Shown: positions 25,635-33,481 of the stretch, piece by piece
Layout of the letters: every line of letters begins with the position of its first letter
Numbering within the stretch: the first letter of the stretch is position 1
NCBI RefSeq assembly: GCF_012641395.1
Contig: NZ_JABAIH010000027.1
Coordinates: 1 to 44,476 of the forward strand
From: Rhizobium sp. P32RR-XVIII
GTDB taxonomy: Bacteria > Pseudomonadota > Alphaproteobacteria > Rhizobiales > Rhizobiaceae
Direction of reading: 5' to 3'
Length of the DNA stretch: 44,476 nucleotides
The notes under the pieces: model-generated
The model's input: only the letters and a program-made list of their open reading frames with translations
What the model was told of the DNA's origin: nothing
Databases searched by the model: none
Position numbers and translations under genes: made by a program

Positions 25635-27143
25635 TCACGCCGACTTCGCGATCCATGCCCTGATGGCCGCGGGCATTGACTCGGGCGGCAGCAGTTCGAC
25701 CAACATGCGCAGCGAATAGAGTGTGCTTAGAGCGACTGCGACGCAGCCAATCACCGTCGCCGGCCATAGCGGTAAAACCCAAAAGGCGCAGAATACCAAT
25801 CCCGATGCGGGCAGGAAAAGCAGCGCGTGCCTAAGATTGGCTGCCGTCCAACGGAAGCCGGTGAACCGGCGTACGATCACGTAAATCAGGATACTATGCC
25901 AGACATAGAGGCCAAAAAACGCCATGCCGGCTCCTAGCGCACCAAACTTTGATACGAAGAGCCAGGCCAGTCCCACGTGCACCAGCGTGGCCGCTACCTC
26001 CGTCCAGAAGAAAATAGTCTGCGCGCCTTTCGCCAACACGATGAATCCCATCGGCCAAGCGACAATCCTGAGCATCATTCCAAGGCAGATCCAGCGCAGA
26101 AGATCCACGGCCCCGTGAAATTCAGCGGAATAAAACAAGCTCATCACGAGCGGCGCCAAGGTCAACGTGGCGAGCAGACCGGGGCCCGCGAGCAGAATGC
26201 TAACCTCGGCCTGTTCATTGACCAGCCGGTTGCACTCGGTATTGTTGCCGGCGATGGCGGTCAAGCGTGGATAGAAGTCCGTTCCCATCGCCTGCAAAAT
26301 GAAGCCGGCGTAGAGACCGCCAAGCGCCCAGGCCGCCTGATACAATCCCGCCGCCACAACGCCCCCTTCCTTCAGCACTATAATGCGGATGGCATAGGCC
26401 GCGCCGGAGGTCAGAAGTCCGCTTGCCATGAAGACGACGCCGAGCCTGAGCAGAGCTGTCGCTTCCTGCCCAAACTGGCGCGCCGACATGGGTGGTGGCT
26501 GCACGCCCGTTTGTCTGCTGTACCACCAGGTCGGAAGGATTGAGACCGCGGCAGCCGCGACGAGAGAGGGCACGATCGCTTGCGCACCGAAGAGGTAGAT
26601 CAAGGGAACCGTGACTGCCGTGCCCAAAAGAGCTGTGAGCACGTTGATGCGGGCAAGATTTGCAATGCCACGCAAGCCTTGGATCAGAGCAGTCTGTCCC
26701 GCGGATACCAGTCGGAAAAATACGGCCAGGGAAAGCAGCGCAACGCCGCCGGCGTGCTGGTAGTCGCCAAAAGTGAGAGTCGAGACCGGAAGCGCCAGGG
26801 CCGCGAGCAACACGGCACCGAGCACCCCGAGCACCGTCGACATGCGCCGGAGAACTGTCGCCGACCGCACAATTCTCTCTGCGTCGCCGGTCCCCGCGGC
26901 CTCTGCCATCTGACGTACGCCGCTACTGTTGACTCCCAAACCAGCTACGGCTTGGGCGATATCCGCTATTGACCCGTAAAGGCCCATAAGCCCAACGCCT
27001 TCCGGTCCAAGCAGAACCGCCAGGGCTTTGTTGCGAATGATGCTAAGGGCGACGTTCACGAGCGAGGACCCGCCCATTAGCATCGTCGACTTCAGGATCT
27101 GGGTATAAGTCTGGCCACTGGGCGGGATCATGCGCAGAGTCAT
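25635..27143 (-). CDS. wzx: Wzx-type polysaccharide repeat-unit flippase (O-antigen translocase)
   Basis: 502 residues with 12-14 predicted membrane segments and no soluble domain. The start TYTQILKSTMLMGGSSLVNVALSIIRNKALAVLLGPEGVGLMGLYGSI is characteristic of O-antigen translocases in the MOP superfamily. It should flip undecaprenyl-linked repeat units across the inner membrane. It ends 59 bases from the convergent aminotransferase, and starts ten bases after the rmlA remnant, in whose operon it lies. Unlike the polymerase gene, this frame is intact. Confidence 0.88.
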   Translation of the reverse strand: MTLRMIPPSGQTYTQILKSTMLMGGSSLVNVALSIIRNKALAVLLGPEGVGLMGLYGSIADIAQAVAGLGVNSSGVRQMAEAAGTGDAERIVRSATVLRRMSTVLGVLGAVLLAALALPVSTLTFGDYQHAGGVALLSLAVFFRLVSAGQTALIQGLRGIANLARINVLTALLGTAVTVPLIYLFGAQAIVPSLVAAAAVSILPTWWYSRQTGVQPPPMSARQFGQEATALLRLGVVFMASGLLTSGAAYAIRIIVLKEGGVVAAGLYQAAWALGGLYAGFILQAMGTDFYPRLTAIAGNNTECNRLVNEQAEVSILLAGPGLLATLTLAPLVMSLFYSAEFHGAVDLLRWICLGMMLRIVAWPMGFIVLAKGAQTIFFWTEVAATLVHVGLAWLFVSKFGALGAGMAFFGLYVWHSILIYVIVRRFTGFRWTAANLRHALLFLPASGLVFCAFWVLPLWPATVIGCVAVALSTLYSLRMLVELLPPESMPAAIRAWIAKSA

Positions 27144-27153
27144 CAGATTGCCC

Positions 27154-27414
27154 CTAGCCGTTTATCCTGTGGCGCAGGGTCTCCGGCGCGCACCAGGCGT
27201 ATTCCTCAACGCAATCGCCAAGAAGCTCCTGGAAGTACGGCAGGTCGCGGAGCGTTGAAATGATCAGGATCTCGCGGATCACCGAAGGCATCAACGAGAT
27301 TAAGGGATAGTAGAGTATCGGCTTGCCGCAAACCGGCAATATCTGCTTGGAAACCGCGATCGTGAGAGGATAAAGGCGTGTGCCGTTCCCTCCCGCAAGT
27401 ATTATTTCCTTCAT
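27154..27414 (-). pseudogene. rmlA: Glucose-1-phosphate thymidylyltransferase (RmlA), internally deleted
   Basis: The first ~68 codons encode a normal RmlA N-terminus: MKEIILAGGNGTRLYPLTI with the nucleotide-binding GGxGTRL, then SKQILPVCGKPILYYPL and ILIISTLRDLPYFQELLGD. The next residues, CVEEYAWCAPETL, resemble the extreme C-terminus of RmlA (CxEEIAW), so about 200 internal codons appear deleted in frame. At 86 residues it cannot be active. The start has a strong ribosome-binding site (GGGGGAAG). dTDP-sugar synthesis would need another copy elsewhere. Confidence 0.75.
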
Positions 27415-27494
27415 GCCGCTTCCCCCTGGTCTTGCTTCCGCTGAATGAGAACGCGCCCGTCACGAAACTTGCGGATCACACATGCTCTTCGCCG

Positions 27495-28817
27495 TTACTG
27501 ACTTGCCTGATTGGAATGCGTCCCGTCCTCGGTAGGCACGCCGGGAATAGCCTGAGACTGAGACGGCCCTTCCGCAATGCGGGATTGAACGACTCTCACC
27601 ACATCACCCGGCAGCAACGCTGTCATCTCTGAGGCCGGCAACTGATTGACTTGTCCCTTATCCCGCCGGCTCACGGTAAAGGTAAGCAGCGGTTCCTCAC
27701 CACGGGTTCTCGATGCGTCGCCGGTCGAGAGTTCGTCGAGGAGCAGCTTCTGCGTCATTTCGCGCTTCAATTTGAGCTGATCAAGAGCTGCCTGTTCCGA
27801 CTGCAATTCGGAGGCGAGTTCGCTCCGCCGCCCGTCATTAAGCCCTTCGAGATTGCGGGTCGTTTCGCTGATCGCCTGACGTCCTCGCATGATGGCGGTG
27901 ACGAGGTCGAGCCGGTCGGAACGGTAGGTGGTGAGCAACCGTTGCAGGTCCATCTGGCGCGAGGTGACGGTGAGCCCGCGCTCGACCAGAGTCTTGACGC
28001 TGCTCAGCTGCTCCTCGACCGATCCGATATTGTCATCCGCGCCCTTTAGCTTCTCTTGGAGCGTATCGATCTCGGTGGTCAAAAGATCGCGCAATTCCGC
28101 GAGCGACTTTGACTGTCTGTCCAGCGCACTTGCACGAGCCTCAAAGATGACCCTTTCCTGGTTGTAGATTCCAGTGGCGAATTGCTGATCGGCGCCGAGC
28201 GGCTGCTCGAAAGTTATTTCTTTCGCCCCAGCCATCTCCGCCTGGAGCCGCGCTATTTTGGCGGCACTACGTAGGAGCGAGTGATCGATGTCTCGCAATT
28301 CACCTGCGAGCCTGACCGTCTGCGATTGCTGCTGACTTGCCGCGCGGACCGGGCCGCCGCTCATTGCCAGGGATTGCAGGACGGTAAGTCCCGACCGAAA
28401 TTTGTACTCCCCGGGCGTGGTTACGTCTCCTATGACATATATTGGCGGGTACTCGATAATTTCGATGCTGACCGTTGGCGTCTGGACCAAGCCGATTTTT
28501 TCCTGCAGACGCTTGGCGATCTCGCTTGTGAGGCCGGCGTTATCCAGATTGCCGACGGAAAGCGAGCCAAGAAGGGGCAAAAAGACTGCACGTTCATCCG
28601 AGACCGTGTAGTCGCCGCCAAGCGCATCCCATCGTTCATATTGGCCCTTGGCCGGCATCCATTGGACTATCGTCAGACGGATTTTCGTTTGCGGAGCAAA
28701 GGGACTGCCATCGGCGAGAACCGGCGAGACCGCTCCGGCAAGAAAGACGAGTGCACTGATGACAAACGTCGCGCGAAAGAACACGTAAGGGACGCGGTGC
28801 GATAACTTCATGTACAT
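27495..28817 (-). CDS. Polysaccharide export protein of the OPX family (ExoF-like)
   Basis: 440 residues from the ATG at 28817. A signal peptide (VPYVFFRATFVISALVFLAGAVSPVLA) precedes a Poly_export domain (DYTVSDERAVFLPLLGSLSV) and an SLBB-like segment (YVIGDVTTPGEYKFRSGLTVLQSLAMSGG). A long central coiled coil (about residues 160-350) follows, then a C-terminal segment with LLPGDVVRVV. This layout is that of ExoF of S. meliloti rather than short Wza. It connects the inner membrane system to outer-membrane export. It leads the operon with rmlA remnant and wzx. The upstream frame (to 29015) is open but unsupported. Confidence 0.82.
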   Translation of the reverse strand: MYMKLSHRVPYVFFRATFVISALVFLAGAVSPVLADGSPFAPQTKIRLTIVQWMPAKGQYERWDALGGDYTVSDERAVFLPLLGSLSVGNLDNAGLTSEIAKRLQEKIGLVQTPTVSIEIIEYPPIYVIGDVTTPGEYKFRSGLTVLQSLAMSGGPVRAASQQQSQTVRLAGELRDIDHSLLRSAAKIARLQAEMAGAKEITFEQPLGADQQFATGIYNQERVIFEARASALDRQSKSLAELRDLLTTEIDTLQEKLKGADDNIGSVEEQLSSVKTLVERGLTVTSRQMDLQRLLTTYRSDRLDLVTAIMRGRQAISETTRNLEGLNDGRRSELASELQSEQAALDQLKLKREMTQKLLLDELSTGDASRTRGEEPLLTFTVSRRDKGQVNQLPASEMTALLPGDVVRVVQSRIAEGPSQSQAIPGVPTEDGTHSNQASQ

Positions 28818-28831
28818 GTCCAGCCTGCAAA

Positions 28832-28849
28832 GCGTCCTTAAACGGACGC
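28832..28849 (-). promoter_or_regulatory. Stem-loop in the 5' leader of the OPX gene
   Basis: GCGTCC-TTAAAC-GGACGC forms a perfect six-pair stem 15 bases upstream of the ATG at 28817. It is close enough to the ribosome-binding site to affect translation start, but it may be incidental. Confidence 0.35.
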
Positions 28850-28957
28850 CGGTCCAATGCCTTCGACGCTGCGCGAACGCCGGACGCCAAATCCGAAGCC
28901 GCAACGCTAGTGTGCAGTCTGGCGAAGCCTTGAGGAAGGTGGAGGTAGTTTGCTTCG

Positions 28958-28977
28958 CCTCATCAATATTGATGAGG
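28958..28977. promoter_or_regulatory. Perfect 20-bp palindrome upstream of the OPX gene
   Basis: CCTCATCAATATTGATGAGG reads the same on both strands, with no mismatch. It lies 141 bases upstream of the OPX start codon and about 145 bases beyond the mctP stop, in the only spacer between the two transcription units. Its size and symmetry are those of a dimeric repressor or activator operator. The regulator is unknown. The rest of 28818-29124 holds the terminator below and no gene. Confidence 0.55.
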
Positions 28978-29080
28978 TAGGCAGGTGCTTCAGCCAAAAT
29001 CGAGCGGAAACACATGTCTCGGCGCTGCTCGGAGGCATTGCGCGGGAAGTCCGGAGGTCATGCGCGCAAGAAAAGGCGCG

Positions 29081-29126
29081 CTTGCCGCGAAGGACCGTTT
29101 CCACGGTCCCTCGCGGCAGGGTTTTT
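29081..29126. terminator. Strong intrinsic terminator downstream of mctP
   Basis: An 18-pair stem (29081-29098 with 29103-29120, two wobble or mismatch positions, TTCC loop) is directly followed on the plus strand by TTTTT. On the minus strand, the direction of mctP, the stem is followed by GCGCGCC then TTTTCTT. It begins just after the mctP stop (29125), so it most likely ends mctP transcription and could act in both directions. Confidence 0.8.
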
Positions 29127-30600
29127 ACGCTCGGACCGTCGATCTTGCCGGCACGATGACGTTGATCACAACAGCAACGGCAATGTTCGCAGCAAGCGCA
29201 AGCAGGCCTGTATAGACGGTGAAGGGCTCACCGCCGAGACTGAGAGCATGCAGCGGCTTCCAGCCGGCATCCCAGACGAGGAAGGTGCCGCCGAACAAGC
29301 CGACGAACCAACCTGCAAGCAGGCTCGGTGCACGGAACCAGTTGGTGTACAGGCCGAAGACCAGAGCCGGAAGCGTCTGCAAGATCCAGATGCCGCCAAG
29401 CAATTGCAGGTCGAGCGCGAACTGCGTTGGCAGGAAAAGGATGACGAGCAGGGCGCCGATCTTCACGACGAGCGACGTGACCTTCGCGACCTTGGCTTCG
29501 CCAGCGTCACTGACATCCGGATTGACATAGGCTTTCCAGAAATTGCGCGTGAAGAGGTTGGCGGCGCCGATGCTCATGACCGCAGCCGGAACGAGCGCGC
29601 CGATTGCGATTGCCGCGAAGGCAAAGCCCGCAAACCAGCTCGAAAACAGCGTTTTGAAAAGCGCCGGAACCACGTCATTCGGGCTTTCGAGCTGCAGGTT
29701 CGCGGCATGACCCATGTAACCAAGCAGTGCCAGCAGGCCGAGGAGCAGCGTATAAGCTGGCAGCAGGACCGCATTCTTGCGGATCGTGTTGCCGCTGTTG
29801 GACGCGAAGATGCCCGTCAGCGTGTGCGGGTACATGAAGGCGGCGAGCGCCGAACCCAGGGCCAGCGTTGCGTAGGCAACGTATTGATTGCCGGCAAGCA
29901 GCAGGCTGCCGGAGCCTTTCGCCTGGAAGGCGGCATCGGCCGAGGCGAAGACATTGGCATAGCCGCCGAGCTTTGAGGGAATGAGCGCGACAGCTGCAAT
30001 CACCACGATATAGATCATGATGTCCTTGACGAAGGCGATGAGCGCCGGAGCACGCAGCCCTGCGGAATAGGTATAGAGCGCCAGCACGATGAAGGCGATT
30101 GCCAGCGGCAGCTCGCCGTGCAGACCGAGCGCCTTCAAGACCGCCGTCATGCCGACGAGCTGGAGGGCGATGTAGGGCATGGTGGCGATGACACCGGTTG
30201 CCGCCACGGCGAGTTCGAGACCCCGCGAGCCGTATTGGCCATGGACGACATCACCAGCCGTCACATAACCAAAGTCCTTGGCGCGTTTCCAAAGAACAGG
30301 CATCACCATGAAGACAAAGGGATAGACAATGATGGTGTAGGGCAGGGCGAAGAAGCCATAGGCGCCGACAGTATAGACCAGCGCCGGAACGGCGATGACC
30401 GTATAGGCAGTATAGAAATCGCCGCCGACCAGGAACCAGGTGATCCAGGTGCCGAAGCTACGGCCGCCCAGGCCCCATTCATCGATATGGGCGAGTGTTT
30501 CGGGCTTGCGCCAGCGGCTTGCGACGAAACCCATGACGGTGACGAGCGCGAAGAAAAAGATGAAGACGGCAAGCGCCATGCCGTTGATCTCAGTCGTCAT
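29125..30600 (-). CDS. mctP: Monocarboxylate permease MctP (sodium:solute symporter family)
   Basis: 491 residues, about 13 membrane helices. DEWGLGGRSFGTWITWFLVGGDFYTAYTVIAVPALVY and SAGLRAPALIAFVKDIMIYIVVIAAV, with IFASNSGNTIRKNAVLLPAYTL, match MctP of Rhizobium leguminosarum (family knowledge), which takes up lactate, pyruvate, alanine and other short monocarboxylates. The gene overlaps a DUF3311 gene by 11 bases upstream and is preceded by an MctR/MctS pair, the known arrangement. Located in the inner membrane and probably driven by an ion gradient. Confidence 0.9.
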   Translation of the reverse strand: MTTEINGMALAVFIFFFALVTVMGFVASRWRKPETLAHIDEWGLGGRSFGTWITWFLVGGDFYTAYTVIAVPALVYTVGAYGFFALPYTIIVYPFVFMVMPVLWKRAKDFGYVTAGDVVHGQYGSRGLELAVAATGVIATMPYIALQLVGMTAVLKALGLHGELPLAIAFIVLALYTYSAGLRAPALIAFVKDIMIYIVVIAAVALIPSKLGGYANVFASADAAFQAKGSGSLLLAGNQYVAYATLALGSALAAFMYPHTLTGIFASNSGNTIRKNAVLLPAYTLLLGLLALLGYMGHAANLQLESPNDVVPALFKTLFSSWFAGFAFAAIAIGALVPAAVMSIGAANLFTRNFWKAYVNPDVSDAGEAKVAKVTSLVVKIGALLVILFLPTQFALDLQLLGGIWILQTLPALVFGLYTNWFRAPSLLAGWFVGLFGGTFLVWDAGWKPLHALSLGGEPFTVYTGLLALAANIAVAVVINVIVPARSTVRA

Positions 30601-30787
30601 GGTGCGTGCTCCGATAGGCGATCCAGGTCAGGAAAGCGGTAATCGGCACCCAGGCGAGCTGGTACCAATAGAAGAAGGGGAAGCCGAAAAGAGACGGCTC
30701 GAGAACATTGTAAAAGGGCGGCCAGAGCAGGCCTATATAGGGGATGACGAGCAGCCAGAGCGCTGCCTTGCTATGTCGTTTTTCCAT
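30590..30787 (-). CDS. DUF3311 small membrane protein, MctP partner
   Basis: 65 residues from the ATG at 30787. Two hydrophobic segments (ALWLLVIPYIGLLWPPFYN and FFYWYQLAWVPITAFLTWIAY) with a conserved Trp-rich centre define DUF3311, which is usually encoded just upstream of SSS-family transporters. It overlaps mctP by 11 bases, which suggests coupled translation and a physical partner role, comparable to the small subunit of some symporters. Function not established. Confidence 0.85.
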   Translation of the reverse strand: MEKRHSKAALWLLVIPYIGLLWPPFYNVLEPSLFGFPFFYWYQLAWVPITAFLTWIAYRSTHHDD

Positions 30788-30853
30788 GTCGGGATACCTT
30801 TCAGGCGCCATGATCAAGGCCACCGGGTGTGTCGGCGTGGAAGGTCGTTTCCG

Positions 30854-30931
30854 TCAGGCAGCGGCCGCGGAGGGCCTTGCCAGGTTCAGTGCAGCAGGTT
30901 TTCTGCTGAATCGAAAGCAGGCATGATGCAT
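30854..30931 (-). CDS. Possible 25-residue leader peptide upstream of the DUF3311-mctP operon
   Basis: An ATG at 30931 has an unusually complete ribosome-binding site (GGGAGGAG, with the ATG five bases later) and encodes 25 residues (MHHACFRFSRKPAALNLARP...) before a TGA at 30854. A GC-rich palindrome (GCCCCGC-GG-GCGGGGC, 30948-30963 approximately) lies just upstream. The stop is 66 bases before the DUF3311 start. The peptide matches nothing I recognise. A leader that tunes mctP expression is possible, as is a chance ORF. Confidence 0.35.
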   Translation of the reverse strand: MHHACFRFSRKPAALNLARPSAAAA

Positions 30932-31028
30932 GGAACTCCTCCCAACAGCCCCGCGGGCGGGGCGTGAGGAACTCCTATGCCGCCGGTTTTCGTGCGACAA
31001 GGTGGCGAAAGAGACGAAATTCGCCGCC

Positions 31029-31046
31029 CTACCCAGAACTGGGTAG
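31029..31046. promoter_or_regulatory. NarL-like 7-2-7 inverted repeat, candidate MctR operator
   Basis: CTACCCAG-AA-CTGGGTAG is a perfect 8-base inverted repeat. Its core, TACCCAG-nn-CTGGGTA, matches the 7-2-7 arrangement of NarL heptamers (TACYYMT) at six of seven positions in each arm. It lies right after the mctR stop and ~100 bases upstream of the leader ORF. MctR is a NarL/FixJ-type regulator, so this is a plausible binding site for activation of the transporter genes. No T-run follows, so it is not a typical terminator. Confidence 0.5.
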
Positions 31047-31055
31047 GCGAGGGGT

Positions 31056-31700
31056 TTACCCGATCTTTTTAGCAATACCGCGATCGATCGCATAGCGGAT
31101 CAAGCCGGCCGTCGTGGCTATGCCGAGCTTTTTCTTGAGGTTCTTTCGGTGAGTTTCAGCCGTGGCGGAACTTATCCCGAGCGTTTCGGCGATCTCCCGG
31201 TTGCTACTGCCGGTACCGATCAGCCCCAGAATGTCGCCTTCGCGCGGCGTCAGCGGGTCGCCATCCTCCCCCGTGCCGCGCTCCATCAGCACGTCGACGA
31301 CTCCCGAGGAGAAATAGGTCCCTCCGCTCGCCACCGTCTCGATGGCCGAGACGATCTCGTCCGTCGACACGTCCTTGAGGACGTAGCCGGCTGCACCACG
31401 CATCACCGACGAGGAGATATACTCCCGGCTGTCATGCATAGAGAGCATCACGATTCGTGCCTCCGGAAGTTCTTTCCTAAAGACCTCGATCGCTTCGATG
31501 CCGCTTAGCTTCGGCATGTTGATGTCCATCAGCACCACCTGGGGCTGGACCCGCCTGCCGATATCAAGACCCGACTGCGCAAGCCCGGCCGTGCCGACGA
31601 CCTCGATACGGTCGAATGTTTCGAGCACCGCCTTCAGCCCGTCCAGCACGAGCGGATGGTTGTCGATCAGGAGCACCTTGATTTTCGGCGGCTGGCTCAT
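31056..31700 (-). CDS. mctR: MctR response regulator (NarL/FixJ family)
   Basis: 214 residues. The receiver has Asp13 in LLIDNH, the phospho-acceptor Asp59 in VVLMDINMP, a conserved Ser/Thr region VMLSMHDS and Lys in GYVLKDV. The C-terminal LuxR helix-turn-helix is LTPREGDILGLIGTGSSNREIAETLGISSATAETHRKNLKKKLG. Phosphorylated by MctS, it should switch on mctP in response to monocarboxylates. It overlaps mctS by four bases (ATGA). Confidence 0.9.
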   Translation of the reverse strand: MSQPPKIKVLLIDNHPLVLDGLKAVLETFDRIEVVGTAGLAQSGLDIGRRVQPQVVLMDINMPKLSGIEAIEVFRKELPEARIVMLSMHDSREYISSSVMRGAAGYVLKDVSTDEIVSAIETVASGGTYFSSGVVDVLMERGTGEDGDPLTPREGDILGLIGTGSSNREIAETLGISSATAETHRKNLKKKLGIATTAGLIRYAIDRGIAKKIG

Positions 31701-33121
31701 GCGGCTTGGGCCTTCTGACGAGCGGACAGATTGGCCGATTTCGGCATCATTGCCGTTAGCGTCGTACCGGTCGCGCTCGTATTGATCAGCAATCGACCAC
31801 GGAAATGGGCGATACGCTCCTGCATGTTGCGCAGACCGAGACCGGATGCGCCGAAACCGACGCTCTTGCTGCCATCGAATCCGGTTCCATTGTCAGAGAT
31901 CGTCATGCGCGCACGCCCGCCATCGCTCCAGAGCTTGACTGTAAGCCGATTGGCGCCCGAATGCCGCTCGACATTGTTGAAGGCTTCCTGGGCGACCCGA
32001 TAGAGAGCAGTGCTGGCCTCGGGCTTCAACGTGTCGATAAAGCCAGCGGCTTCGATATTCGTGTCCATTCCTGTGCGGTCAGCGAAATGATGGCACAGCG
32101 CTTCGAGTGCAGCGGTAAGGCCGAGATCGTCGAGAACCCGGGGGCGGAGATCGTGCGAAAGCCGCCTGATTTCCTTGATGGCGCCGTTCAGCGCCTCGAC
32201 GCCGCGATCAATGGTGAGGGCGGCATCATCGACGTTCGTCCTGACCTTGCGGCCAGCGAGATCCATGGCATAGCGGACGCCCAAGAGGTTCTGCGAAACG
32301 CCGTCATGCAGTTCGCGCGCCAGCCGTGAGCGCTCCTCTTCCTGGGTATTAATCACCCGTTGCGTCAGTTCCTTGAGCCGACCGTCGGCGATACGACGTT
32401 CATGGAACGTCACAAGCATGCAGGTGGTGAAAACGACCAGCACCGCCGGCACCGCGATCAGCGCCACGATCACGAACGTCTCTTTAATGTTGGAACGCAT
32501 GCCGTCATTGGCGGCGGCACTTTGCGCAAAGACGTCGTCGAGATAGACGCCCGTCCCCACGACCCAATGCCATTTGTCGAGGCTGACGACGAAGGACAGT
32601 TTGTCGGCGATCTGTCCGGTCGAGGGCTTCTGCCACTTGTACTGGTGCAGTCCGCCGCCGGCCTTTGCCGTCGCGATCAGTTCGGCAATCACTTTGTCTC
32701 CGTCTGGATCCGTCAGGGCGAGCCAATTGCGCCCGTGCCGAAAGCTCTGGCGCGGATGGACGATGTTGTTGCCGTCATAGTCATAGACGAAGAAGTATCC
32801 GTCCTTGCCATAGTCGAGTGAGGCGAGAATTTCCGCCACCTTATCCTTGGCGGCCTGATCGTCGGGGGCGGCATCGTGGTAGGTCGTCTGGATGGCCGAC
32901 ACGGCGAGATTGGTGAGGTTGAGAATTTCCGCTTCCTTGGCTTCCAGCATGTACTGCTCGAACGTCTCGATGCTGTTCTTGGCGAGATTGGCCGATTGCC
33001 AGGTGATGAAGGCGGTGATCGCCAGGATCGAGATCACGAGCGGGATGATCGCAAGTGCGATTATCTGGTGCCGTAGGGTCAATTGAGCATCCTTCCATGT
33101 ACCGCCTCGTAGCCTTGGCAT
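31697..33121 (-). CDS. mctS: MctS sensor histidine kinase (Cache domain, HisKA_3)
   Basis: 474 residues from the ATG at 33121; a GTG at 33172 would add 17. A membrane helix near residue 20-40 is followed by a periplasmic single Cache domain with DYGKDGYFFVYDYDGNNIVHP and KWHWVVGTGVYLDDV, typical of sensors for small carboxylates. A second membrane helix (VIVALIAVPAVLVVFTTCMLV) leads to HisKA_3 with the phosphorylated His in RLARELHDGVSQNLLG. The ATPase domain has NNVERHSGA, DNGTGFDG and GLGLRNMQERI. It phosphorylates MctR. This Cache class agrees with direct sensing of the MctP substrate outside the membrane. Confidence 0.9.
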   Translation of the reverse strand: MPRLRGGTWKDAQLTLRHQIIALAIIPLVISILAITAFITWQSANLAKNSIETFEQYMLEAKEAEILNLTNLAVSAIQTTYHDAAPDDQAAKDKVAEILASLDYGKDGYFFVYDYDGNNIVHPRQSFRHGRNWLALTDPDGDKVIAELIATAKAGGGLHQYKWQKPSTGQIADKLSFVVSLDKWHWVVGTGVYLDDVFAQSAAANDGMRSNIKETFVIVALIAVPAVLVVFTTCMLVTFHERRIADGRLKELTQRVINTQEEERSRLARELHDGVSQNLLGVRYAMDLAGRKVRTNVDDAALTIDRGVEALNGAIKEIRRLSHDLRPRVLDDLGLTAALEALCHHFADRTGMDTNIEAAGFIDTLKPEASTALYRVAQEAFNNVERHSGANRLTVKLWSDGGRARMTISDNGTGFDGSKSVGFGASGLGLRNMQERIAHFRGRLLINTSATGTTLTAMMPKSANLSARQKAQAA

Positions 33122-33481
33122 TAACGACGGATCGCCCCGATAAGCCCGGCTAGTAAGGGGCAACGACGGCACGGGTCAAGTCCGGACAAACATCTCCGGG
33201 CTACCAAGCGGTGCGACTCGCTACGCGCGCAATAGTGTCACCGTTCTCGCGCGCGCTTCGGCTATTCCGAAAGCGGGCAACAACACCATCCCGGTCGCGT
33301 TTTCCGGTCGAGATAACAAGGTGGCGTTTAAACCGCGATATTTCAATGCGATGGACACTACTGGCCGGCGGCAATCCCGACCGGCTTCATGCAGCACAGT
33401 GCCGTCATCTTCCTGAAACATTTATTTCGGATAAGGACTGCCTGTAGCAAACGCAACAACGCCACTTGGGTGCCAGATCGA
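33122..33481. other. Divergent spacer between mctS and the RpiR gene
   Basis: 360 bases with promoters for both directions expected. TCCTGAAA...TTTCGGA (33411-33431) is an imperfect inverted repeat with GAAA/TTTC arms, the style of RpiR-family sites, 51 bases before the RpiR start. No gene is seen. A 19-base GC-rich stretch of alternating CG at 33230-33255 has no clear role. Confidence 0.4.

Noticed and set aside
28281..30642. Several long plus-strand open frames opposite the OPX and mctP genes (up to 320 codons)
   Set aside because: Their residues are the low-complexity Arg/Gly/Asp/His mix seen on the antisense of GC-rich genes; the minus-strand frames have clear family motifs.
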